A DNA stretch of 64,000 nt, from assembly GCF_000801105.2 (NCBI RefSeq), contig NC_079516.1, positions 48,901,265 through 48,965,264 on the forward strand, written 5' to 3'. The notes under the pieces are model-generated. The model did no database searches and was not told the DNA's origin. It saw only the letters and a list, made by a program, of their open reading frames with translations. Of this stretch, positions 11,779 through 21,411 are shown piece after piece. Position numbers and translations under genes: made by a program. Origin of the DNA: Raphanus sativus. Taxonomy: Eukaryota > Streptophyta > Magnoliopsida > Brassicales > Brassicaceae. The stretch's first letter is position 1, and each line of letters starts with the position of its first letter.

Positions 11779-12857
11779 TTTTTCGATTCGGATCCGCAGC
11801 AGAAGGAAAGTGTAAATGAAGTAAACAAACTCCACCGACTGACGAAGACTCTTCTCTTGTACTCTTCCTTTCACTCTTCTTCTTTCTTCACAACGCCCCC
11901 GCGGTTTCAAACCACCTTTATTTACGATATTGCCACCCACACCCACCACTAGCTTTTTGGATCTGTTTAGTTTATTTAGTAGCCCAACTACCCAAACAAA
12001 AGGCCCAACTACCCAAAACAAAAGGCCCAACTTTACTACTATACGCCACGCGCGAGGTTAGAAGTGGCACTTGTTTCAAAACTACATTTGTATTTGGGTT
12101 CGTAAATATTTTAAACTTATGCTAAAACTGTACAACATAATAAATCGTAACATCTGGTCTGACCAACATGTGATGATGATACTATAAAGTATTAAATAAG
12201 TCTTTCAAAATGTTTTTTTCAATGGATAGCAATACACAACTAGAGATTGAATCATCCAATGTAATTCTACGTGTCTTGCAGTTTGTGCAAAGATCCGGTT
12301 GAGATTAGAAACAACGAGAATATAAAACTCAGTCGGATCAAATACTGAAAATTTTAATGCTACATTATAAAGCACGGTGTAGTAGTTGCTCTGCTAATTA
12401 GAAACGACGAAAATTTTAATAGCGAGACAAAATGTCACGGGTTTTGATTTGTTGTGTCTTCCAAACTACATTATAAAGCATGGTGTAGTTGCTCTGCTAA
12501 TCAGAACCCAACTCGGCTAATCAACAACATCGACAAGCAAGAGTTTATAAAGTTGCTCTGCAAGTTTAAGTTCGCATCTTAGATGAAGCCAACAAAAAGT
12601 CACTTGCGTTACTTTTTCAGTTTTAATGCTTTGATCATTCATAAATTCGATAGCAAACAATCCATCATTGTAAAAAAAAGTTTTCGATTTGTATAACTTT
12701 AATATTCTTTCAAAAAAAAATCTTAAAAAGATTGAAAAAAGCTAGAAGACTAAGTGAAGTTAATAGCTTCAAAACTATCCACCAAAGACCAAAGAAACAT
12801 GCAAATCGAAATGATTTGGACACATATTATAATGCATAGAAGAAGTTACAAAAAATA
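11779..12857. other. Intergenic: SCAMP promoter and serpin 3' flank
   Basis: Contains the SCAMP 5' leader and promoter (CT-rich leader, three site II motifs, see separate entry), then AT-rich DNA with a degenerate direct repeat: a stretch of about 43 bp at about 12359-12402 recurs at about 12463-12503 (both contain ACATTATAAAGCA and GTTGCTCTGCTAAT). No gene seen. Confidence 0.6.
11980..12031 (-). promoter_or_regulatory. Triple site II (GGCCCA-type) promoter repeat of SCAMP
   Basis: Three consecutive units of AGCCCAACTACCCAAA type; the second and third carry GGCCCA, whose complement TGGGCC is the site II element bound by TCP factors and common in constitutively expressed and growth-linked plant genes. 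They lie about 200-250 bp upstream of the SCAMP start codon. Function is inferred. Confidence 0.55.
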
Positions 12858-13786
12858 TTAATGCATAGAAGGATCAGCAACTTGACCAAGGAACAGAACC
12901 AGTCCACTTATGCTTTCTTTGACTAGGAAGAGAAACGGGTGATCAGCCACGAAGTCATACTTCTCTTTCGGAGGCATATAAATACCACTTATACTGATCA
13001 CAGCAGCAGCCGCTGCGGCTTTCGATCCCACTTCATCTACCTCAATGCAAGACTTGTGGATGATCGCATCACCAGGCAGCTCCAAACCCAAACCCTCGAG
13101 GGCTTCCGTGGCTGTAAAACCAAATTCGAATTTAAACTTTGGAATCTTGAGTTCTCCAATACTCGCAGAGTGGCCAGGAATGTCTCCGTGGCCACTCAAG
13201 AATCCACGACAAGAAGATAATCTGTCCAGCATTGCAGGCAGCCCATCTTTTTCATCAGGCAGATAGATTTGCATCGAGAAACGACGACGGTAGTAGTCAC
13301 CACGTCCTCCCCTGTAAGGTAGGTTAAGGACTTTGAAACCTTGGTAAGCTTCAAGATCGTATCCTAAAGAGTAGCCCGCGGACATGAAGGGCACACGTAC
13401 TGTGGTTCCATCGAAACGGTGAAAGTCAGAGTCTTTTGTAAGAGATGGATCGAATTCGTGATCCCATTTTCCATTGAAGAACAATGCATTAGCGAATATC
13501 AGATTGCTAGCAGGAGAAACAGAGTTTTCTGGGATGAGATCAGTGATGAGTCCTTTTGTCTCCTCTTTAACCCATGAGTTCACTTCTTCAACCACTTCAT
13601 CAACCTATCAAAAATTCAAAACAAAATAACAAAGAAGCTTGTTAATTCTAAAGGATTATAATTAAATTTATTAATATATAATATACAAACCCTAAAAGTA
13701 TATTTTCGCTTATTATTTTTTTTTCCAGTTAATTCGCGCAACATCTTTGATTTGGTTCCAGACAAAAGACCTTGTGGTAGTCTTTT

Positions 13787-13852
13787 ACCTTGTTGCGAAA
13801 GTCAACTAGGTTTAAAAAAAATACATACCTTGTTGCGAAAGTCAACTAGGTT
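13787..13852 (-). repeat. Tandem duplication of the serpin exon 1 3' end
   Basis: About 26 bp covering the exon 1 end and donor (CTAGTTGACTTTCGCAACAAG|GT on the minus strand) occur twice with a 40-bp period. The outer copy provides donor AAG|GTATGT and the inner copy AAG|GTAAAA. Using the inner donor would add 40 nt and shift the frame. Confidence 0.85.
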
Positions 13853-14118
13853 AAAAGCAGCCTTATACGAGTTCTGTATGATATCCTTGAAAGAAGGATC
13901 GACAGGTTTAGACTTTTCGAGCCAGGCGCCGTTCGCTGCCGCGATCGTTGGGCCGCCACTTGATGTGTTGTCGGCGAGGACGGTGGTTACGATCTTGGAG
14001 GAGACGGTGTTAAGTTCTTCGGTCGAAGAAGCTTGTAGTAAAGAGAGAATCTTTTCTTCGACGTCTCCGGGAGACTTGGCGGCAATGAAGCTGAGGATGA
14101 CATTCATTAACGCCGGCG

Positions 14119-14131
14119 AAAACACTAGGTT
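14119..14131. repeat. LINE target-site duplication, left copy
   Basis: AAAACACTAGGTT, identical to 19333-19345; it is serpin coding sequence (Asn-Leu-Val-Phe codons on the minus strand). Confidence 0.95.
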
Positions 14132-14240
14132 AATATATTTCATAAAAGTGAAAAATAATACCCATAGGGATAAAGGCGATTCTAAAGGCGATTTTGGGAG
14201 ATTACGATCGCGAGATTCCGGCTATTCTCGTGACGGCGGG

Positions 14241-15544
14241 ATGGGTTCGCAGGAGGTGACGGGAGATCCGAAGGGAGATCCTCCGCCTCTGATCACACCG
14301 CAGACGAAGTCATGGGTTCTGGTAGCGAAAGAGGAGAAGGTTTTGAAAAAGTACGAGATCGAGATAACAAATTTGGAGGGGAATCAATCGGTGACAGTTC
14401 CGTCGGAGATAGTTGATAAATCTAATCCTCTTTGGGATGATTTCGTCATTGCGAGATTCTTGGAGCCGGCGCCACATGTGGCGAAGGTACATGTTATACT
14501 AAATAAGATTTGGGCGTTTGGAAGTAAGGATCAGAAGCTTGATGTATATGAGATGGATGCGACGACAATGAGAGTAAGAATCCCCAGTGCAGTGGTGAGA
14601 GATAAGGTAATTCGAAGAGGAATGTGGAATATTGCGGGTATCCCGATGGTAGCTTCGAAATGGTCTCCGGTGAGGATGAGGAAAACAAGCTGATTCCAAT
14701 ATGGGTATACTTGAAGAATGTCCCAATGAATATGTATTCATGGGAGGGCCTGAGCTTCATTACAAGTCCAGTGGGGATCCCTGATCATCTTCACCAGGAA
14801 ACGATAGCATGCTCGAACTTTGCTATTGCTAAGGTGTGCGTTAAAGCTGATCTTTCGAAGCCTTTACCAAAACGGATTGATTACAATATTGGAGGCGAAA
14901 CGGTTACAGTTGAATATCTATATCCTTGGCTGCCTAATCGATGTGATAACTGTGGTAAATGGGGTCATCTGAAAGAGAGATGCAGTAGGAAGGAGTCTAG
15001 TGAAGAAGCTGAAAAGAAAAATGATGAGCAAAAAAAGACAGATATGAAAGAGAAGGAAAGTAGTGCAAATGAGGTGTTGGTTCAGGATAGTGAGCAAGTT
15101 ATTCAAGAGATAAGAAGTGAGGAAAAGGATACGGAGGAGGGTCAGGTAAATGAGGAATGGGTAACTCCAGGAAAGAATGGCAGAAGCTCTGGAAAACAGT
15201 CAAAAAATTTGCAATATGGAGAAGTCCATATAGCTACCCCTTCACGTTATTCTGCTTTGAGTGTTCTTGAGGAAGAAGAAAAAGAGCAAGTTGAGGAGGT
15301 TAGTGAGGAAAATGGAAAGAAGGTGGTGGAAGATGATGAAACTCTGGAGGGTGATGAGGTTGAAGTTAGTATGGAGGATCAAGATGAGAAGAGTGAGACG
15401 CAGGAAGAGGTATATATTCCGCGACAAAGCTTACCAAGGGGTTCTAAGGATAGACACATGGTACTTTCTGAAGGAGCTCAGATTGCAAAAGCCGCAGGGC
15501 CAAGTAATGTGAGAAAGAAAAGTACTCGAAGAAATAATCATTAA
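14241..15544 (+). pseudogene. LINE ORF1, nucleic-acid-binding protein with CCHC knuckle (frameshifted)
   Basis: Starts at ATG 14241 (MGSQEVTGDPKGD). The first part contains the DUF4283-like region (WDDFVIARFLEPAPH, VHVILNKIWAFG, VIRRGMWNIAGIPMV) and stays open to SKWSPV near 14670. Homology then continues in another frame (ENKLIPIWVYLKNVPMNMYS) to a CCHC zinc knuckle, CDNCGKWGHLKERC, near 14941-14984, and an acidic tail. A one-base change around 14665-14680 would explain the break. In L1 elements such proteins coat the element RNA. The stop TAA shares a base with the ORF2 start (TAATG at 15542-15546), suggesting termination-reinitiation. Confidence 0.88.
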
Positions 15545-18500
15545 TGGCAAGCTTCTCATGGAATGTAAGAGGGTTTAACAAACCAACGAAGCATTCAGTG
15601 ATGAGTAGATGGGTGCATAGTAGTAATTTGAGTTTTGGTTGTTTATTGGAGACAAGGGTGAAGGAGAGGAAGGCTAGTAAAATTGTGTCGGCAGTGTTCA
15701 GAGATTGGGAGTTTATGTCAAACTATGAACACAATGCATTGGGAAGGATTTGGGTTGTATGGAAGTCAAACGTGAGGTTAACACCGATTTTTAAAAGTGA
15801 TCAGATCATTACAGTTTCGGTGAAGATACAAGGAATGGAGGAGGAGTTTTATTGCTCTTTTGTCTATGCAAGAAATACTAAGGAGGAAAGGAGAGAACTA
15901 TGGGAGGATATGTGTAATCATCATGATTCTCCAATCTTTAGAGATAAAGCATGGATTATTATGGGTGATTTTAATGAAGTGCTAGAAGGGTTTGAGCATT
16001 CAGGTTATGAGAATGATCCTAGTATATCAGAGGGGATGCGGGAGTTTCAGAAAGTTGCTAGGCACTGTTACTTATCTGATATCAGCAGCCAGGGGCCGTT
16101 ATTTACCTGGTGTAACAAGAGGGAGACAGGGCTTATCTGTAAGAAGCTTGACCGAGTCTTAGTAAATGAGGTTTGGGTTCACAAGTTAACTCAAGCTTAT
16201 AGTGTGTTTGATTCTGGTGGATGCTCGGATCACTTGAGAAGTAGAACACAAATAAAGAGAGAGGAAGAGCAGAAGAGGCGTCCGTTTAAATTCACAAATG
16301 TTATTGGGAAGATGCCAGAATTTTCGGAGTTGATTAAGAACTATTGGAGAGATACTCCATCATTGTTCTTATCAACATCAGCATTACATCGTCTCACAAA
16401 AAAGCTAAAAGCTCTGAAGTATCCTATTAGGGAGTTGAGTAAAAGGAAGCTAGGAAACTTACCAAGACGAGTAAAGGAAGCCTTTGAGACTCTTTGTGAG
16501 AAACAGAAGCAAACAATGGAGAATCCTACAGAGGAGAAAATAAGAGAAGAGGCAATAGCTTACCGAAGATGGCAGAGGTTAGCTGATATAGAGGAGGAGT
16601 TCTTCAAGCAGAGATCAAAGTTACATTGGCTCAATGTAGGAGATCACAACACCAAAGCTTTCCATAACGCAGTGAAGTTGAGGCAGGTTCGAAACGCTAT
16701 AAATGAACTAAAAGGACCGAATGGCACAGTGATCGTGGGTGAGGAGATAAAGAATGTAGCGGTGAGATATTTTTCTGAGTTCCTAAATTACAAGCCTCAG
16801 GAGTATGAGGGGATATCTGTAGATAGGTTACAAGAACTCTTGAAATACATTGCAGTGAAACAGAGAGGGTGAAACTGGAGAAAGAGGTAACAAGAGAGGA
16901 AGTAAGGAAAGTCTTTTTCAGTATGCCTTCTGATAAATCTCCGGGGCCTGATGGCTATACGAGTGAATTTTTCAGATCAGCTTGGGAGTTTGTTGGTAAA
17001 GATGTGACGATAGCCATACAGTCATTTTTGGTGAAGGGTTTTCTACCGAAAGGGCTTAATTCTACAATTCTTTCTTTGATTCCGAAAAAAGAAATAGCAG
17101 AAGAGATGAAGGATTATCGTCCTATATCTTGTTGCAATGTGCTGTATAAGGCTATCTCAAAGATATTGGCGAATAGATTGAAAGGAGTCTTGCCTCAGAT
17201 CATTGCTCTCAACCAGTCAGCATTCATCAGTGATCGACTTCTAATGGAAAATCTGTTACTTGCGACGGAGTTGGTTAAAGATTACCACAAGGAAGAGATC
17301 TCAACACGGTGCTGTATGAAGATTGACATATCAAAAGCTTTTGATTCGGTTCAATGGTCATTCCTGCTCAACACTCTGCGTGCTCTTGGTTTTCCAGAAA
17401 AGTTCATCCACTGGATAAATCTTTGTATTAGCACTGCTTCATTCTCTGTCCAAGTGAATGGGGAGCTAGCAGGTTATTTCCAGAGCACAAGAGGTCTTCG
17501 ACAAGGTTGTTCTTTGTCGCCATATCTCTTTGTTCTCTGCATGAACGTGCTATTAAAACTCATTGATGAAGCAGCAGAGAAGAGGCTTATTGGATATCAC
17601 CCGAGATGCAAAAATATAAGTTTGACACACTTATGTTTTGCAGATGATCTCATGATATTTGCTGATGGATCAAAGAGATCACTGGAGGGAATTCTAGCAG
17701 TGTTTGATGGGTTTGAAAGAGCATCGGGGCTTAAAATAAATCTGGAGAAATCAACACTCTATATGGCTGGAATTGCTACACGACATCATGATGAAATCAT
17801 GGCCTTCCCATTTGATAAAGGTCAGCTCCCGGTTCGTTATCTTGGGCTGCCACTGCTAACTAAAAGAATGACTGTAAGTGACTTTCTGCCCTTGATAGAG
17901 AAGATAAGATCAAGGATTAGTACATGGACAGGAAGGTTTTTATCCTTTGGTGGTAGATTACAACTTCTAAACTCAGTAATCACGAGCTTGGCAAATTTTT
18001 GGTTGGCTGCGTTCAGACTTCCTGCTTCTTGTCTCCGGGAGATAGAAAAAATTTGCTCTGCTTTTCTATGGTCAGGCCCTGCGCTTAATCCAAAGAAAGC
18101 AAAGATAGCTTGGTCGGAAGTTTGTAAGCCGAAAATAGAAGGAGGCTTAGGCATAAGACCACTGAAAGAAGCTAACAATGTCAGTTGCTTGAAGCTACTT
18201 TGGAGAATTTTGACATCAAAAAACTCTTTATGGGTTCAGTGGATCCAAGTTTATCTGATTCGTAAAGCATCTTTCTGGACAGTTAAAGAAAAATCTCAAG
18301 CCGGTTCATGGATGTGGGGAAAGATTCTTAAGTATAGACAGATGGCGAAATCATTCTACAAAGTGAAGATAAATAGTGGAAGGCAAGCTCTGTTCTGGCA
18401 TGAGTCCTGGTCTGAACTTGGATGTATCATTGACCTTGTGGGGGAGAGAGGCTATATGAGTATGGGTATTGATAGAGAAGCAACTGTTGAGGAGGCAATG

Positions 18501-19202
18501 AGGATGCACCGTAGACGAAGGCATAGAGAACCAACACTGAACTTGATTGAAGAAGTGATATTGAAATGTATGGCGAATATTTCCAGTGCAGATGATGTTG
18601 GTCTTTGGAAACAGAAGGAAGATGTTTACAAAAGTAAATTCTCAACCAGACACACTTGGAATATTTTGAGAAGACAAAGTGAAGTATGTAATTGGAGCAA
18701 GGATGTTTGGTTCACTTATGCCACACCTAAATTTTCTTTCCTTGCGTGGCTGGCTAATCATAATAGGTTATCCACGGGAGATAGGATGTTAAGCTGGGGA
18801 GGAAACTTCAATACTGGGTGTTCTTTTTGCGATGAGGAGATGGAAACTAGAAATCACATGTATTTTGAATGTGAGTACTCTGAAGCTGTTTGGAAGAATC
18901 TTGTTGGGAAGCTTATGGGTGAGGAGTATTCATATGTTTGGGAGGATGTAGTTGCTCTGATATCTACAGATCAGAAAACTACAAGAGATTTTATTCTAAA
19001 GTATGTGTTTCAAGCCACTATACATGGGTTATGGTTGGAAAGAAATGGGAGAAGACATGGAGAAGCTTCAAAGCCTCACAGCACAATGAGTAGAATGATT
19101 GATAAAGTAGTCCGTAACAGGTTTTCTTCTATCAAGAGAGCTGAGGATAATCGAATGGAAGATGGGTTGAAGCTCTGGTTCTCAATGAGACTAGACTTAT
19201 GA
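15544..19202 (+). pseudogene. LINE ORF2, endonuclease-reverse transcriptase (one frameshift)
   Basis: The N-terminal part (15544-16872) is an apurinic-type endonuclease: FSWNVRGFN, LLETRVKE, GDFNEVL, DRVLVN and SDHLR are in order. The second part (to 19202) is the reverse transcriptase: SPGPDGYTSEFF, DYRPISCCN, KIDISKAFDSVQW, GLRQGCSLSPYLF and catalytic FADD in LCFADDLMIF. A C-terminal zf-RVT segment follows (FLAWLANHNRLSTGDRM, CSFCDEEMETRNHMYFEC). The frames change near 16845-16855, where the sequence goes from ELLKYIA to CSETERVKLE, consistent with loss of one base. No RNase H domain was recognised after the zf-RVT region. Confidence 0.93.
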
Positions 19203-19332
19203 GAACAATTTATTGAAAAGCATTAGATGAGTCTTTTTATTTAAATTGTAATTCAGCATAAGGAAGCATTTGTAAATGTTCCAAAGGTTTTTTTGAATAA
19301 GAATTTAACATTCATTCAAAAAAAAAAAAAAA

Positions 19333-19435
19333 AAAACACTAGGTTCGAGGTTTCTCCGGAAGTGGCGGCGATCACGTGCTTAGTAAAGCTCAGAACGATC
19401 TCGTTTTGCTTTCGTAGTGATTCTTGGAGGTCCAT
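19333..19435 (-). pseudogene. Serpin, 5' part of exon 1 (separated by LINE)
   Basis: The ATG at 19435 opens MDLQESLRKQNEI and continues to ETSNLVF, where the reading frame runs into the LINE tail. The remaining exon resumes at 14131 with the same AACCTAGTGTTTT (minus strand), the 13-bp target duplication. This fragment keeps the promoter of the gene; transcription would enter the antisense strand of the LINE at its poly(A) end and stop quickly. Confidence 0.88.
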
Positions 19436-21411
19436 ATTTTACGGCGGGTGAAAACGTAAATACGAAAGCCAAGATGAGAGATTAGGATGTAAAGGTATGC
19501 CAAAGGTTTACGACCTACAATCTTGTTATATAGAGACTGAAATATAATATTTTCCAAATTCAAAATTAAATAGATACATACTTAAAACTAGATTGGAAAA
19601 ATTTTGTTAAAAGGGAATAAATCTTAAATATAATTCACTTCCTTTTATGCCATTGAATATGGTAAATACTAACTATATATTTGAACCAGAATGGAAAAAT
19701 CTTTTAAAAAGGAAACAAATGAACAAAAAAATCACTTCCTTTTTTATGCACTGCATATGGTAAATAATAACTATGCTTATACTAAAATGTAAAACTAATA
19801 TATACTATTTTAATTTTTACATTAACAAAATAATGCAAATTTAAATCCTAGATCTTAACAGTTAAACATATAGAGGTGTATTCAATTTAAGTTTGATGTG
19901 ATTTGATTTTTAATGAAGTTTTTGATGATTTCAATAAGTTGTAGAGATTTATGTGATTTTTGTTAAATTACTCTAGATATCACCTAAAACCATGAAATTT
20001 GGGTTTTATTTTTTTTTAAACTAAAAACTCCACCAAAATACCTAAAATCACTTATAAACTTCAAAACTCCACAATTTAAAATATTTTCAATAATAGTAGA
20101 TTATAGAATCTGATGTCTCTGTGACCAAACCATCGCCGAGTAGCCAATGCAATCCCAACCGTCGGTTCTCGCCTTCCCTCAGCGCGCCTGAACACCACAT
20201 GCTTAATCTATTATTTCGTTTCATCTATAGGCTGATGTTCACAGTACACACATTACCTTGCATCACAAGTTTCCTCCAATTCCCAGTTTCCTTAACTGCA
20301 TCAACTACATTTTAATATTCTTTAGAAAGTTTAGAGTAATTTTTTTTAAAAAAAATGTTTTACTAGTATTTATACTAAAATATGAAAAAAATATTTTCAT
20401 AAATTTTTAAATTATTTCAAAAGGTCAATTGATAAGTGTAGAATAACCAACGGGTGTGAGCCGAGAGAACTACTACCATCAATTGACAATCAGATAGATG
20501 GATTTACACCTTTATATATTAAATCACTTTTTTGATAATAACCAATGTGGGAGTTCCAGTTTATCATATCATAGTTTTGGGCCACTTTTGGTTTTAGGTC
20601 TCTATCACCACGATGTTACCACAATCTTTCAAATCTTAATATGCTGCTTTCTTCTTGAGATGCTAACGAGTTAGGCAAAACCAATGGGTAGACCCATGCG
20701 TGTTTTTCTATATTTCAAGTTGAAACTTCTGAACTCCACATCATTAGGTTAAGCCAAAACCTTCTATCTGTTCATAATCTTTTTCTCTATTGTAATTCTC
20801 TTAAACAGATTTTAAGCTATTCTTGAATTTAAGATTCTTTTTTTTTTATCCTTAAAGTGTTTGCTTCTTTCAAATAACAGTTGACATGAACTTTATCCTT
20901 AAAGTGTTTGCCTTCAAATACTGATGTTGTTACTTCGTTTAATACCCTAGCCGGTTCAACTCATGGAATCGAAGTAGCAACAGAGTTCAAACCGCAATTC
21001 TCATTGTAGCTTGCATCACAAACAACACAAGTTTCCTTCCGATCCAAGCTACCTTAACAGCATAGATTACATTTTTATCTCCCATTTTGTCTATTAGCAA
21101 GACTAAGATCATAGCCTTAGTTGACGACTTGAAGCTATTACAGATTCAAAGCTAGCTGTTAAAACCCTAGTACCAAAAAGAAGAATAGAAAACAATCTAT
21201 CAATTTTGAATGAATCAATAAAATAAAAACCTCATCTCATCTGTCTGAAAATTACATATCTGTCAAAACGCCGAGAACTAAACTAAAACTACAAGCCTCT
21301 AAAAACAAAAATTTCTTCTCATCTTGTGTTCATATCACATTCTGTTTTCTGTATACCGATGTTTTGTTAAAGAAGATTAAACATTGGTCTCCCTCTCTCA
21401 CTTTCCCCGCC
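19436..21411. other. Intergenic, AT-rich
   Basis: Serpin upstream region and BRXL1 3' flank. It contains two similar stretches around 19560-19690 and 19670-19790 (both include CACTTCCTTTT.ATGC and ATGGTAAATA), suggesting an old duplication, and a duplicated phrase TTTATCCTTAAAGTGTTTGC near 20847-20869 and 20890-20911. No gene seen. Confidence 0.5.

Larger units (their letters stand above)
12858..14131 (-). pseudogene. Serpin, 3' part (interrupted by LINE)
   Basis: Serine protease inhibitor of the plant serpin family, probably matching the serpin genes near AT2G35580/AT2G35590. Exon 2 is 12858-13604; the 3' part of exon 1 is 13829-14131 (donor AAG|GTATGT). It contains VFSPALMNVILSFIAAKS, SNLIFANALFFNGKW, FKIPKF-like LKIPKFKFEFGF and the C-terminal FVADHPFLFLVKE. 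The reactive-centre loop hinge reads EVGSKAAAAAA followed by VISISG, so the residue at the probable scissile bond appears to be Ser where AtSerpin1 has Arg. Apart from the LINE the frame is open: with the element and one copy of its target duplication removed the gene would give 379 aa, a normal serpin length. I infer that the allele is non-functional. Confidence 0.9.
14132..19332 (+). mobile_element. L1-type LINE, near full length, ending in poly(A)
   Basis: A non-LTR retrotransposon of about 5.2 kb. It has a 109-bp 5' leader, ORF1 with a CCHC knuckle, ORF2 with endonuclease and reverse transcriptase, a short 3' UTR and a terminal A-run (about 19318-19332). It is flanked by a perfect 13-bp target-site duplication, AAAACACTAGGTT, at 14119-14131 and 19333-19345. 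It lies antisense within the serpin first exon. Both ORFs carry one apparent single-base frameshift, so the copy is probably not autonomous now. Confidence 0.95.

Noticed and set aside
13752..14240. Open frame on the + strand leading into LINE ORF1
   Set aside because: It is the antisense of serpin exon 1 running by chance into the LINE; the LINE boundary at 14132 and ATG at 14241 set the real start.
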